Origin: Nitrospinaceae bacterium
Lineage (GTDB): Bacteria > Nitrospinota > Nitrospinia > Nitrospinales > Nitrospinaceae
Direction of reading: 5' to 3'
Length of the DNA stretch: 64,000 nt
Assembly: GCA_028278405.1 (NCBI GenBank)
Contig: JANQEK010000003.1
Span: forward strand, 1 to 64,000
A program made the translations under genes and the position numbers. Below the pieces are notes generated by a model, which saw only the letters and a list, made by a program, of their open reading frames with translations, made no database searches and was not told the DNA's origin. Shown here piece by piece: positions 16,299-27,999 of the stretch (positions within the stretch are counted from its first letter, which is position 1; every line of letters starts with the position of its first letter).

Positions 16299-17781
16299 AA
16301 TCAGTTCTCTGATTCAGAAACAGATTCAGGAATCTGATTCTGGAATTGAACTTAAGGAAACTGGCCGGGTGATCTCGGTGGGTGATGGTATTGCCCGGAT
16401 CTATGGGCTGGAAAACGCCATGTCTGGAGAGCTGTTGACGTTTCCCGGCGACCTGGCGGGTATGGTGCTGAACCTGGAAGAGGATAATATCGGAGCCGTT
16501 GTCCTGGGATTCGACAGCGATGTTAAGGAGGGGGATGAGGTCAAGCGCACGGGACGCATTATGGAAGTGCCGGTCGGACCGGAACTGGTCGGCCGCGTTG
16601 TGGACGGGCTGGGGCACCCCATCGACGGCAAGGGCCCGATCAACGCCAAACAGAACGGCCCGATTGAACGAATCGCTCCGGGCGTGATCGACCGTAAATC
16701 CGTACACGAGCCGATGCAGACCGGCATCAAGGCCATCGACGGCATGATTCCCATCGGCCGCGGACAGCGTGAATTGATCATCGGAGACCGCCAGACCGGT
16801 AAAACCGCCGTTGCGCTCGACACCATCATCAATCAGAAGGGTCAGAACATGTTTTGCGTGTACGTCGCTATCGGTCAGAAACGGTCGACTGTGGCGCGCG
16901 TGGTGAAGACGCTGGAAGAGCACGATGCCATGAAATACACCACGGTGGTATCCGCCAGTGCCAGTGACCCGGCTCCGATGCAGTTCATCGCCCCATACGC
17001 CGGTTGCGCCATGGGCGAATATTTCCGTGACAACGGTCAGCACTGCCTGATCATTTACGACGATCTATCCAAGCAGGCGGCTGCCTACCGCCAGTTGAGT
17101 TTGCTCCTGCGGCGTCCACCGGGACGTGAAGCGTATCCCGGAGACGTGTTCTATCTGCACTCGCGTCTGCTGGAACGTTCCGCCAAGGTGAGTGATGAGT
17201 TGGGTGCGGGTTCCATGACCGCTCTGCCGATCATCGAAACACAGGCGGGAGACGTGTCCGCGTATATTCCGACTAACGTGATTTCGATCACCGACGGTCA
17301 GATTTATCTTGAAACCGATTTGTTTTACTCGGGCGTGCGCCCGGCGGTTAACGTTGGACTGTCGGTTTCCCGAGTGGGCGGTGCCGCGCAGATCAAAGCC
17401 ATGAAACAAGTTGCCGGTCAGTTACGGCTCGACCTCGCCCAGTACAGGGAAATGGCCGCGTTCGCACAGTTCGGCAGTGATCTTGATGCCGCAACTCAGG
17501 CCCAGTTGTTCCGGGGGGAACGGCTCGTGGAACTTCTGAAACAGGATCAATACAAACCCCTCAGCGCCGTCCAGCAGGTGGTTTCGCTTTTTGCCGGTGT
17601 GCGCGGTTTGCTCGACGACATCAAGGTGGGAGATATCAAGCGGTTCGAATCGGGTCTGCTGAACTTCATCGAAGAGAAGCACAAGGACATCATGGATGCG
17701 ATCGAAAAAGAGAAAAAATTGAGCGATGAAACCGAAGAGAAATTGAAAAATGCGGTGAATGCTTTCAAGGAAATATTCTAG
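16279..17781 (+). CDS. atpA: ATP synthase F1 subunit alpha
   Basis: The 500-residue subunit forms the non-catalytic nucleotide sites of F1. A P-loop GDRQTGKT lies near residue 170, and the C-terminal segment includes the usual SRVGGAAQ region (about 365-372). The start is GTG inside the atpH coding region, preceded by AGAGGAGG, which fixes the choice. Length is typical (about 500-513). Confidence 0.97.
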   Translation: MSLRADEISSLIQKQIQESDSGIELKETGRVISVGDGIARIYGLENAMSGELLTFPGDLAGMVLNLEEDNIGAVVLGFDSDVKEGDEVKRTGRIMEVPVGPELVGRVVDGLGHPIDGKGPINAKQNGPIERIAPGVIDRKSVHEPMQTGIKAIDGMIPIGRGQRELIIGDRQTGKTAVALDTIINQKGQNMFCVYVAIGQKRSTVARVVKTLEEHDAMKYTTVVSASASDPAPMQFIAPYAGCAMGEYFRDNGQHCLIIYDDLSKQAAAYRQLSLLLRRPPGREAYPGDVFYLHSRLLERSAKVSDELGAGSMTALPIIETQAGDVSAYIPTNVISITDGQIYLETDLFYSGVRPAVNVGLSVSRVGGAAQIKAMKQVAGQLRLDLAQYREMAAFAQFGSDLDAATQAQLFRGERLVELLKQDQYKPLSAVQQVVSLFAGVRGLLDDIKVGDIKRFESGLLNFIEEKHKDIMDAIEKEKKLSDETEEKLKNAVNAFKEIF

Positions 17782-17787
17782 AGCACT

Positions 17788-18645
17788 ATGCCTAATTTAC
17801 GAGACGTCAAACAGCGAATCAAGAGTACCAAGAACACCCAGCAGATGACCAAGGCCATGAAGCTGGTTTCGGCTTCCAAATTGCGCAAGGCGCAGGAGGC
17901 GATCCAGACGGCCCGTCCTTACGGCCACAAATTGCGGGATGTGTTAAACCATTTAGTTGCCCGGTGTAACAATGATTTGCACCCCCTGTTGGATAACCGG
18001 ACCGGGAATCGGGTGCTTTTGGTAGTGATTACCGCAGATCGCGGACTGTGCGGCGGCTTCAACAGCAATATTGTGAAGATGACGCAGGAGTTGATCGAGG
18101 AAAACAAAGACAGCGACATTTCTCTGTTCATCGCCGGAAAGAAGGGTCTGGATTTTTTCCAGAGCCGGCCGTACCCGATTGAGGACAAGTACCTGGGATG
18201 GACCAAGGATTTCGGTTATCTCAAAGCGGTTGAAATCGGCGAAATGCTGGCTCAATTGTTTGTCGAAAACAAATCCGACCGGATTTATATGGTGTACAAC
18301 GAATTCAAATCCATCATTCAGCAGGAAGTCATCCGTGAGCAACTGCTTCCAATTGTTCCCGAAGAAGTGGATGGCGGTGACATGACCGATTATATTTTCG
18401 AGCCGGATGAAGAAGCCATTCTCGAAGATTTATTGAAAGAGTACATGACGACGCAGATTTACCGCGCGTTTCTGGAGTCCAGCGCCAGTGAACACGGTGC
18501 CCGGATGACCGCGATGGATGCCGCAAGCCGCAACGCCAAGGAAATGATCGGCAAGTTGACGCTGTTCTACAATCGCACCCGGCAGGCATACATCACCAAG
18601 GAATTGATCGAAATTGTGAACGGGGCGGAAGCGCTTAAAGGCTGA
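17788..18645 (+). CDS. atpG: ATP synthase F1 subunit gamma
   Basis: This is the rotor shaft of 285 residues. The N-terminal helix starts with the conserved RDVKQRIKSTKNTQQMTKAM pattern and the C-terminal helix with RQAYITKELIEIVNGAEAL; together they form the coiled coil inside the alpha/beta ring. It sits six bases after atpA. Confidence 0.96.
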   Translation: MPNLRDVKQRIKSTKNTQQMTKAMKLVSASKLRKAQEAIQTARPYGHKLRDVLNHLVARCNNDLHPLLDNRTGNRVLLVVITADRGLCGGFNSNIVKMTQELIEENKDSDISLFIAGKKGLDFFQSRPYPIEDKYLGWTKDFGYLKAVEIGEMLAQLFVENKSDRIYMVYNEFKSIIQQEVIREQLLPIVPEEVDGGDMTDYIFEPDEEAILEDLLKEYMTTQIYRAFLESSASEHGARMTAMDAASRNAKEMIGKLTLFYNRTRQAYITKELIEIVNGAEALKG

Positions 18646-20091
<1,446 letters not shown>

Positions 20092-20097
20092 TCATCC

Positions 20098-20508
20098 ATG
20101 GCGGACAAACTCTTTTTAGCATTGGTGACCCGGGAAAGGGAAGTGGTGGTCGATCCAGATGTGGACCAAGTCAATATTCCCGGTTTTGATGGGGATATGG
20201 GTATTATGGCAGACCACGCGCCTTTGCTCACCATCCTGCGGCCGGGCCGGTTCTCCTATCAAAAAGGAGACGAAGAAATCGAGTTGGTGATCAGTCACGG
20301 CTACGCCGAAGTCACCAACAACCGGGTGACTATACTGGCGGAGTCCGCCGAATTCTTGCACGAGATCGATCACGAGCGTGCGGAAACCGCACGCGCCGCT
20401 GCTGAGAAACTCCTCGAAGAAACCGGCCTCGAAGAAGAAGCCTTCAAAGAAGCTCAGGACAAACTGTTTCGCGCCCTGGCCCGCCTCGAAACCAAGAAAT
20501 CCGACTGA
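20098..20508 (+). CDS. atpC: ATP synthase F1 subunit epsilon
   Basis: The 136-residue protein has an N-terminal beta sandwich (residues 1-85, with the conserved PGFDGDMGIMADHAPLLT pattern) and a C-terminal helical hairpin that can inhibit ATP hydrolysis. It closes the operon. Its stop is only nine bases from the stop of the convergent CBS-domain gene and no terminator hairpin is visible between them. Confidence 0.95.
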   Translation: MADKLFLALVTREREVVVDPDVDQVNIPGFDGDMGIMADHAPLLTILRPGRFSYQKGDEEIELVISHGYAEVTNNRVTILAESAEFLHEIDHERAETARAAAEKLLEETGLEEEAFKEAQDKLFRALARLETKKSD

Positions 20509-20517
20509 TCCACCTTC

Positions 20518-20940
20518 TTACCAGGACCGCATACGCGGATTGGCGTAGTAGTGAATCAAGTCCTTGACTGAAAGCATACCCACCACCTCATCGTTTTCCG
20601 TGACCGCAATATGACGAATCCTTTTGTTGGCCATCAACTGGTTGGCATCCACAATGGCTTCATGACAGTCTATGGTTTGAAGCGGGCTGGTCATGATTTC
20701 CCGTACGCTGGGATTTTTGTCCTTCAGTCCCTTTGCCAGAATTTTCCGTGTTAAATCCGTTTCCGTAACGATACCGACAAAGTTTTTTCCATCTTTAACC
20801 AATAGCGATCCAATATGCTTGGATTCCATGAGTTGAGCTGCTTCCTGAGTCGAGGTATCGGGGCCGACACTCAAAACCGGGCTGACCATGTAGTCGCCGA
20901 TTTCTTCGTTGGGATTGGATGAGGCTTTTCTTTTTCTCAT
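20518..20940 (-). CDS. Two-CBS-domain protein
   Basis: This 140-residue cytoplasmic protein consists of a short basic N-terminus and a tandem CBS pair (about residues 16-70 and 80-135), with the HIGSLLV and RIRHIAVTE strands typical of these modules. CBS pairs bind adenosine nucleotides and act as energy sensors. No effector domain is attached, so it may regulate another protein in trans. GGAG lies before the ATG. It converges on atpC, but a regulatory link to ATP synthase is not shown. Confidence 0.9.
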   Translation of the reverse strand: MRKRKASSNPNEEIGDYMVSPVLSVGPDTSTQEAAQLMESKHIGSLLVKDGKNFVGIVTETDLTRKILAKGLKDKNPSVREIMTSPLQTIDCHEAIVDANQLMANKRIRHIAVTENDEVVGMLSVKDLIHYYANPRMRSW

Positions 20941-21126
20941 AATTCATTCTCCTTCAACAATGGTGAATCCTGAGTCGCTGGATGTTCATGTAGAAATTGA
21001 ATGATCGAAATGGATGTCCCTCCCGCCCGGAGGGCGGAGTTTGGCACCATTTTAGATGGATTTTGAGAGGAGATGGATTTCTTTTTTACGCAGGCAGGAG
21101 TGAGGTTGTCGATCTCATTGATTTTA
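20941..21126. other. Intergenic region with a GC-rich inverted repeat
   Basis: The gap contains CTCCCGCCC followed by GGA and GGGCGGAG near 21022-21041, an imperfect GC-rich hairpin with one bulged C. It lacks a T-tract on either side. It could help end transcription of the upstream minus-strand gene, but nothing proves that. Confidence 0.3.
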
Positions 21127-23040
21127 TTAATAAAAATATGCCTTTACAGGTTTTTTGAGTTGGTTGATCTGTCTTCGGACTCGTGGTTGGTAACGCAGAT
21201 CCGTGTTTTGATAAACTTCTTCTAATCGCTCCAGTAAATCCTCGTTTAGAGGTTTGAGTCCATAAAGATTCCAAAAAGCTCTGTCTTGGGCCCAAGAGGG
21301 TTCTCCCTTAAAATCCTGCATGATTTCCGGTATTAGAGGTTTGATGGTCTTATATATTCTTTCTTGAGCCAGTTTGGAGGCAAGTTCCTGAGCCATACTG
21401 AAATCCTGCAGAGTTTTCGGTATAAATTTCTTTTCTTTTTCAGCATACATTTGGTTTATGAAAATTGAAATCATATCCTGAATCCGTTTTCTTCTGACAT
21501 CCCTGCTCGCCGGGTTACGGTCTATCAACTCTTTTTCCTTTTCGATTCTCGAATAAACGGCCAAACGAATGTCCTTGCTTTGCTTGTTGCTGATGGGCAT
21601 CAAATGCTTAAGGATTTCAATGACGGCAGATGCTGTGATGGGATCATTGTTATTGAGGTCTTCTACAATATCTGGCAACAACGAGTTTTTATCTTCTTCG
21701 GTACCGTGTTTTATCAAGTACAAAATAATTTCTTTTTTCGCATTTATTCTTTTCCTTTTGGCATAGGTGCTCTCTTCTTTAAGATTTGAGGTGGCAGGAC
21801 GGGTGCTTTGTTTTTCTAATTCCTTTCTGTAGGCTGATAAAACCTGTTTGTTATGCTCGTCGGTAGCAGGTTTGAGTCTGCGAAAGTTGTATAAAGCCGA
21901 TTTTCGGACACTTGGAAACTCACTAGCGAGATCCTGTAAAATGTGTGTACGCATCCAAGCCGGACTTGTTTTGCCTGCCCCTTTAATCATATAGGATATG
22001 ATTCCCTGGATCATGCTCCGCTGAGCTGCTTTCTCTTTGGGGTCAATGGGTGTTAGGAAATTCTTTTCATCCGCAATAACCTTTTGTAAAAGAGCGTGAT
22101 TTTCTTCTTTTTGCTTTTCTTTCTGATTGTGAATTAACAGTTCACTCACTGCCCGGGATCTTACTATTATCGAACTGTCCTTCAGGTAGGCATGTCGTTG
22201 TTTATCAGCCTTGCTTTTTGGGATATCCAAGAATTGCATGAAATGGAGTGAATCCTTGCGAATTTCGGGGCTTGGATCCTTAGATGCTATTCGCCATGCT
22301 CTTTGGGTCAGTTTTGGAAATGTGCTGGGATCAAATCCTTTTGGAAGATAAGGAGCCAGATATTCTGGAATTTTGGTTTTGTTTTTGGATTGCATGTACT
22401 TAACGATGTCATGATAACCAGACAAGTCTTCGAAAAGGAGGGAGGCCGCTTGTTGGCGGAATCTTGTTTCCCGTTTCGATTCCATGATATTGACTAGGTA
22501 CTCATGAATCTTTGCTAGAGGAGTTCCTTTAACAAAAAGATCCAGTATCTCCATTTCCACTTCTATGTTTTTTGAACCTCTTGTGCGGTAACAGTGGGAT
22601 GTGCCAACGAGATCACCATTCTGCCAACCATAGAGCAGGTATGGACCTCCAACAGGAAGCAGGGAGTCGCAGCTGCTGTAAAGAACCGAACTGAAAATAG
22701 CGGTTTTTCCAAAAGAACCCTTCCATACTTTTTTAACCGCTAAGTTGGCTGTTTGCCTTTTTAGTTTTCTCTCTCCTTCAGGATCGTCTTCAACGTCCTT
22801 GGGATATATTTCACTCAAATAAGGGAAATCATATTTTTCATCGAGAACCTCGATCAATATGATTACGCTACTACTTTGCATCGTAATGCTCGGAGAGTAA
22901 AATGCGCAGGAGCAGGCATGCGCGGTGGATGACGCTAGAATGAGAAATCCAATGAAGAAAAAAAAGACTGGACATTTAGAAGCTCTAAAAAACATGCTCA
23001 AAAACTTTTCCACAAGAAATCTCCAGTAGGAAGACATCAT
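21127..23040 (-). CDS. Secreted protein: NTR/TIMP-like domain plus helical repeats
   Basis: A hydrophobic signal segment (about residues 23-42) ends in AHA, directly followed by CSC. That Cys-x-Cys at the mature N-terminus, with later paired cysteines in a beta-rich stretch to about residue 150 (VKKVWKG, a Gly-Pro-Tyr strand), resembles the NTR/TIMP-like fold. Residues 170-637 are charged helices in a loose HEAT-like repeat pattern. The gene is visibly richer in A and T than its neighbours and uses more AAA, ATT and TTT codons, which may point to transfer or relaxed selection. A second ATG lies at 22995 and could be the start. The function is unknown; a secreted binding or inhibitor role is speculation. 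Confidence 0.7.
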   Translation of the reverse strand: MMSSYWRFLVEKFLSMFFRASKCPVFFFFIGFLILASSTAHACSCAFYSPSITMQSSSVIILIEVLDEKYDFPYLSEIYPKDVEDDPEGERKLKRQTANLAVKKVWKGSFGKTAIFSSVLYSSCDSLLPVGGPYLLYGWQNGDLVGTSHCYRTRGSKNIEVEMEILDLFVKGTPLAKIHEYLVNIMESKRETRFRQQAASLLFEDLSGYHDIVKYMQSKNKTKIPEYLAPYLPKGFDPSTFPKLTQRAWRIASKDPSPEIRKDSLHFMQFLDIPKSKADKQRHAYLKDSSIIVRSRAVSELLIHNQKEKQKEENHALLQKVIADEKNFLTPIDPKEKAAQRSMIQGIISYMIKGAGKTSPAWMRTHILQDLASEFPSVRKSALYNFRRLKPATDEHNKQVLSAYRKELEKQSTRPATSNLKEESTYAKRKRINAKKEIILYLIKHGTEEDKNSLLPDIVEDLNNNDPITASAVIEILKHLMPISNKQSKDIRLAVYSRIEKEKELIDRNPASRDVRRKRIQDMISIFINQMYAEKEKKFIPKTLQDFSMAQELASKLAQERIYKTIKPLIPEIMQDFKGEPSWAQDRAFWNLYGLKPLNEDLLERLEEVYQNTDLRYQPRVRRQINQLKKPVKAYFY

Positions 23041-23125
23041 TTAGCGACCGCAACAATATAATTCAGTATAAGTCTACATCTGCCTATATGGCCTTGGAAA
23101 TTCTAAGATTAATTTTTACAAATAC

Positions 23126-25966
23126 TTATTTTGAGGTAAGGCAGGACTTCAGATATTGCGCCGTGTAGGAGTATTTGGACTTGATTATTTCTTCGGGGGT
23201 GCCGCTGGCGACCACTTCGCCGCCTTTGTCGCCGCCGTCGGGGCCGAGGTCGATGATATAGTCAGCGGTTTTAATGACGTCGAGATTATGTTCAATGATG
23301 ATCACGCTGTTGCCGGCATCCACCAGTTTGGAAATCACTCCCAGTAGGTGTCCGATATCGTGAAAGTGCAGGCCGGTGGTGGGTTCGTCGAGGATGTATA
23401 GCGTTTGACCCGTACTGCGTTTGCTGAGTTCCTTCGCAAGTTTGACACGTTGCGCCTCGCCGCCGGACAACGTAGTGGCCGGCTGGCCAAGGTGGATGTA
23501 GTCGAGCCCGACGCTGGTGATCGTCTCCAGTTTGGAGCGGATCGCCGGGATGTTCTGGAAAAATTCCTCGGCTTCCTCCGTGGTCATTTCCAGCACATCA
23601 GCAATGGTTTTACCTTTGTACTGAATCTCCAGCGTCTCGCGGTTGAAGCGCTTCCCTTGGCACACTTCGCAGGTCACAAAAATGTCGGGCAGGAAATGCA
23701 TCTCCACTTTAATCAGGCCGTCACCCTGACAGGCCTCGCACCGTCCGCCTTTGACATTGAAACTGAATCGGCCGGGGCGGTAGCCACGCAGGCGCGACTC
23801 CGGAACTTCGCTGAACAGATCACGAATGAGCGTGAACAGGCCGGTATAGGTGGCCGGATTGGACCGCGGGGTGCGTCCGATGGGGGACTGATCGATATCG
23901 ATTACTTTATCAAGATGGTGAATCCCTTTGATCTTTTTGAAGGCTCCCGGTTTGTCCATTGCGTTCCAGAAATGGCTGGCCAGCGCCTTATACAGGATGT
24001 CGATGGTCAACGTGCTCTTGCCGGAACCGGAAACGCCGGTGATGCATGTGAGACACCCGAGGGGAATACTGACGTCGATGCTTTTCAGGTTGTTGTGTTG
24101 TGCTCCCTTGATTTCCAGAAAATGTCCGTTCCCCTGGCGCCGCTTCTTAGGAACGGGGATTTCTTTGCGTCCGGAAAGGTATTGCGCGGTCAGGGAAGTT
24201 TTGTGTTTCATAAGGGCCTTGGGTGTGCCCGCGAAGATCACTTCGCCGCCGTGGATACCCGCGCCCAGTCCGAGGTCGATTACGTAGTCGGCGGCAGTGA
24301 TGGTATTTTCGTCGTGCTCAACGACGATCACCGTATTGCCGAGGTCACGCAGTTTGGTGAGCGTGGTCAGCAGACGGTCATTATCGCGCTGGTGCAATCC
24401 GATACTGGGTTCGTCCAGAACGTACAACACACCCATCAGGCTGGAACCGATCTGGGTGGCGAGGCGAATGCGCTGGCTTTCCCCTCCGGAAAGCGTGGCA
24501 GACGTCCGGTTGAGTGTCAGGTAATCGAGGCCGACATCGACTAGAAACTTGAGGCGTTCTTTGATTTCTTTGACGATGCGTCGGGCGATTGAGTATTCCT
24601 GCTCACTGAATTTTAATTCATCGAAAAATTGTCCCAGCGCGCCGATGGAGAGCCCGGTCAGCTCGACAATATTTTTACCGTGGACGCGCACCGAGACGGC
24701 TTCTTTTTTGAGCCGCGTTCCGTTGCAGGCGGGACAGGGCAGGGCGCGCATGTACCGCGCGATTTCATCCCGTTGTGAAGCCGATTCGGTTTCATGATAG
24801 CGCCGCTCCAGGTCGGGGATAATGCCGTCGTAGGTTCCGGTATAGGTTTGGCGTCGACCGCTTTTTTCGTAAAAGTATTTCACCGGTTGGTCACCCGATC
24901 CGTAAAGCAGGATGTCCTGGGTTTTCTGCGGCAAATCCTTGAACGGCGTGCTCAGTTTGAATTTGAAATTCTGCGCCAGCGCTTCCACCATCTGATGAAA
25001 ATTGATGGAGGTCTTTTTCTGCCAGGGAAGGATGGTTCCGTCACGGATCGAAAGCGATTGATCGGGTACGATCAAATCCGGATCAATCTCCATTTTGTTT
25101 CCGAGACCGTCGCATTTAAAGCAGGCGCCCGTCGGGTTGTTGAAAGAGAACAGGCGAGGTTCCAGTTCCGGGTAGCTGATTCCACAATAACTGCATGCAA
25201 ACTTTTCACTGAACAGAAGATCTTCATCTTTTTCCGATTTCTTTCCTGCGAGGATGGAGATCACCAGGGTGCCTTCCCCCAGTTGCAATGCCGTTTCGAT
25301 GGAATCCGCCAGCCGCTTGCCCATTTTGCTTTTGATGATGAGGCGGTCCACCACTGCTTCGATCGTGTGCTTGAATTTTTTGTTGAGCTGTACCCCGTCT
25401 TCTAAGGAGCGCACTTCACCGTCGATACGGGCCCTCACGAATCCCTTTTTCTGAAGTTCGAGCAGGTCTTTTTTAAATTCTCCCTTGCGGTCGTTCACGA
25501 TGGGAGCGAGGATCATTACCTTCTTGCCTTCAGGGATGGATTGCACCTGGTCGGTAATCTGCTGGACGGTTTGCGAGGCGATTTGGCGTCCGCATCCGTA
25601 ACAGAACACATGTCCGACACGAGCATACAGAAGGCGCAGGTAATCATAAATTTCGGTGACAGTGCCGACAGTGGATCGCGGATTTTTGCTGGAGGTTTTT
25701 TGTTCGATGGAGATAGCGGGTGACAGACCTTCGATATAGTCGATATCCGGTTTTTCCATCAGCTCCAGAAACTGGCGCGCATAAGCGGAAAGCGATTCGA
25801 CGTAACGGCGTTGACCCTCCGCATAGATCGTATCAAACGCAAGCGAGGACTTTCCTGATCCGCTGAGACCGGTGATGACCACCAGTTTCTCGCGCGGCAG
25901 AGTCAGGCTGATGTTCTTTAAATTGTGCTCACGCGCGCCTTTTATGGTTATTTTTTCTAAAGCCAT
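23126..25966 (-). CDS. uvrA: Excinuclease ABC subunit A
   Basis: This is the DNA damage sensor of nucleotide excision repair, 946 residues as usual. It has two ABC ATPase modules: P-loops GLSGSGKSS (near residue 31) and GVSGSGKST (near 640), two LSGGE signatures, and CxxC zinc pairs (for example CEAC...CEVC near 740-765). It works with UvrB and UvrC, which are not in the window. It follows ubiD by 28 bases, so the two are probably co-transcribed. I see no clear LexA-type operator upstream of the pair. Confidence 0.97.
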   Translation of the reverse strand: MALEKITIKGAREHNLKNISLTLPREKLVVITGLSGSGKSSLAFDTIYAEGQRRYVESLSAYARQFLELMEKPDIDYIEGLSPAISIEQKTSSKNPRSTVGTVTEIYDYLRLLYARVGHVFCYGCGRQIASQTVQQITDQVQSIPEGKKVMILAPIVNDRKGEFKKDLLELQKKGFVRARIDGEVRSLEDGVQLNKKFKHTIEAVVDRLIIKSKMGKRLADSIETALQLGEGTLVISILAGKKSEKDEDLLFSEKFACSYCGISYPELEPRLFSFNNPTGACFKCDGLGNKMEIDPDLIVPDQSLSIRDGTILPWQKKTSINFHQMVEALAQNFKFKLSTPFKDLPQKTQDILLYGSGDQPVKYFYEKSGRRQTYTGTYDGIIPDLERRYHETESASQRDEIARYMRALPCPACNGTRLKKEAVSVRVHGKNIVELTGLSIGALGQFFDELKFSEQEYSIARRIVKEIKERLKFLVDVGLDYLTLNRTSATLSGGESQRIRLATQIGSSLMGVLYVLDEPSIGLHQRDNDRLLTTLTKLRDLGNTVIVVEHDENTITAADYVIDLGLGAGIHGGEVIFAGTPKALMKHKTSLTAQYLSGRKEIPVPKKRRQGNGHFLEIKGAQHNNLKSIDVSIPLGCLTCITGVSGSGKSTLTIDILYKALASHFWNAMDKPGAFKKIKGIHHLDKVIDIDQSPIGRTPRSNPATYTGLFTLIRDLFSEVPESRLRGYRPGRFSFNVKGGRCEACQGDGLIKVEMHFLPDIFVTCEVCQGKRFNRETLEIQYKGKTIADVLEMTTEEAEEFFQNIPAIRSKLETITSVGLDYIHLGQPATTLSGGEAQRVKLAKELSKRSTGQTLYILDEPTTGLHFHDIGHLLGVISKLVDAGNSVIIIEHNLDVIKTADYIIDLGPDGGDKGGEVVASGTPEEIIKSKYSYTAQYLKSCLTSK

Positions 25967-25994
25967 TATTTAATTTAAGATTTATTATATAAAG

Positions 25995-27818
25995 TTATAC
26001 ATTAAATAATTGATTCCACTTTTTTTCGACTTTCTCAATGATTTCCTCCGACATGACAATCTCTTCCGGCCAGTTTTGCTCGTAACCTTCCTCGGGCAGT
26101 TTGCGGGTGAGGTCGACTCCGATGCGTTGATTTGTAATCTGGATGTCCCGTTTCGGATCGAGATTGTTGAACAGTTTCCAAAGCACCTGTGATGTGTTTT
26201 TCAAATCGACATGTGCTTCCAGCACGAGGAGGACACCGACCGATTCGAACGTCTCCTGCTCAAAAAAGTTTTGAATAAATTCAACTCCCTGTCGAGGTGC
26301 GGTTTTGTCGAATGCCACCAGTGCAATTGGACGTTGCTCAGAAAAATGGATGATGCAGCTATCCTTGACAGCAGGAAACTTTTCTTTGATTTGTTCTGTG
26401 ATGTTGGATTCAGGAGGTGAAGTTTTAGCGGTCTCCAGGTTACGCTGTGATTCTCCGTCGATTTTTCGGGTGGCGTCGATACCGAGCTTGGACCCGTAGA
26501 GCGGCTGATCGGAAGCGTGATTCAATACGTCGAGAATACCTTCCGAAAAAAACAAATCTGTTTTCAAGTCGACTCCATCAAGCAAAAGTTTTAAAACCTG
26601 CGCTTCGTTCTGGACGTCCACATCGGCATCGACTGCAATGATAGTTTTGACAAAACTCATCTGCCCCATGCCCCACAGGGCGCTCATGGTGCGACGCGCC
26701 TGCATCGGGTAACGTTTTTCCAGGGAAACAATGACACAGTTATGGAACACCCCTTCCAGTGGCATGTTCATGTCCACGATCTCCGGCAGTTGAGTGCGCA
26801 ACAGCGGCAGGAAAATGCGCTCGGTCGCCTTGCCGAGATAAAAATCTTCCTGTGGCGGGATGCCGACAATGGTGGTCAGGTAAACCGGATCTTTGCGATG
26901 GGTGACGGCGGTGACATGGAACACAGGATAGTCGCCGTCCTGCGAATAATAACCGGTATGATCGCCGAAGGGTCCCTCCAGACGCATTTCGGAGGGATCG
27001 ATGTATCCTTCCAGCACGATCTCGGCATGAGCCGGAACCTCAAGGTCGACGGTTTTGCATTTCACCAGCGGCACCGGTTTTTTGCGGATGAATCCAGCCA
27101 GCAAAAACTCGTCGATACCATAGGGAAGGGGAGCGGATGCCGCGTAACAGGATGCGGGATCAGCGCCAATGGCTACCGCCACGTCCATTCTCTTGCCGGC
27201 TTTCCGGTATTCGTGAAAAAAGTGTGCTCCGTCCTTATGTATGTGCCAGTGCATGGCGGTGGTCTGTTTGTCGAAGACCTGCATGCGGTACAGCCCGACA
27301 TTACGGATCGTTTGATCGAGGCTCCGGTTGATGACGATGGGGTAGGTGATAAAGCGTCCGGCATCATTCGGCCAGCACTGGAGGATCGGGATGCGGTCGA
27401 GGTCTACGGCATCGCCGGTCATGACCACTTCCTGGCAGGAGGCTCGTCCGGCGGTAACGGTTTTCGGGGGGAAACTCGAGGCCTGCAGGAGCATCGGAAG
27501 CAGTTTGGCTTTATCTATTAGGGTGGCAGGCGGGGCAATTTTGATGAACCGTTCTATTTCCTGCGCAATCTTTTCCAGATTTGAGACCCCTAAAGCCATC
27601 TGGATGCGGCGCCAACTGCCAAACGCGTTGATCAGTACCGGCATGGCGGACCCCTCGACGTTTTCGAACAGCAGGGCCTTACCGCCGTTGGGGCTTTTGG
27701 ACACGCGGTCGGTGATCTCTGCGATCTCCAGGATGGGAGACACGGATTCGGTGACGCGCACCAATTCTCCCTCGGATTCCAGCCGCTTTATAAATTCCCT
27801 GAGTGATTCATACGTCAT
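25995..27818 (-). CDS. ubiD: UbiD-family prenylated-FMN decarboxylase
   Basis: The 607-residue protein has the UbiD core with the conserved segment EGPFGDHTGYYS (about residues 280-291), which includes active-site acidic residues, and a metal/prFMN-binding region upstream. UbiD enzymes remove carboxylate from aromatic or unsaturated acids, classically in ubiquinone or menaquinone synthesis. The length is closer to the long UbiD group that includes menaquinone-pathway decarboxylases than to E. coli UbiD (about 497). No ubiX or quinone gene is adjacent, so the substrate is open. The start lacks a clear ribosome site. Confidence 0.9.
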   Translation of the reverse strand: MTYESLREFIKRLESEGELVRVTESVSPILEIAEITDRVSKSPNGGKALLFENVEGSAMPVLINAFGSWRRIQMALGVSNLEKIAQEIERFIKIAPPATLIDKAKLLPMLLQASSFPPKTVTAGRASCQEVVMTGDAVDLDRIPILQCWPNDAGRFITYPIVINRSLDQTIRNVGLYRMQVFDKQTTAMHWHIHKDGAHFFHEYRKAGKRMDVAVAIGADPASCYAASAPLPYGIDEFLLAGFIRKKPVPLVKCKTVDLEVPAHAEIVLEGYIDPSEMRLEGPFGDHTGYYSQDGDYPVFHVTAVTHRKDPVYLTTIVGIPPQEDFYLGKATERIFLPLLRTQLPEIVDMNMPLEGVFHNCVIVSLEKRYPMQARRTMSALWGMGQMSFVKTIIAVDADVDVQNEAQVLKLLLDGVDLKTDLFFSEGILDVLNHASDQPLYGSKLGIDATRKIDGESQRNLETAKTSPPESNITEQIKEKFPAVKDSCIIHFSEQRPIALVAFDKTAPRQGVEFIQNFFEQETFESVGVLLVLEAHVDLKNTSQVLWKLFNNLDPKRDIQITNQRIGVDLTRKLPEEGYEQNWPEEIVMSEEIIEKVEKKWNQLFNV

Positions 27819-27999
27819 GAGGCGTTGGTGTCCGGCGGTAAAAAGGAGCGAAACGAGTCATTATATCTTAGTCTTGCGCCGTGAGGAGGAATTATTGTGA
27901 AAGAAGTATTTGCCTTTGAAATGCGCCCAATGATTTTCTCTTGGTAGTAACTGTCAGCAAATTCCCTCCCCTGGCAAGGGGTATGCTAGGATATGCGCC

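Noticed and set aside
16285-17043. 252-residue open frame opposite atpA
   Set aside because: Antisense to a certain ATP synthase alpha gene.
23405-24544. 379-residue open frame opposite uvrA
   Set aside because: Antisense to a clear uvrA, with no recognisable domain.
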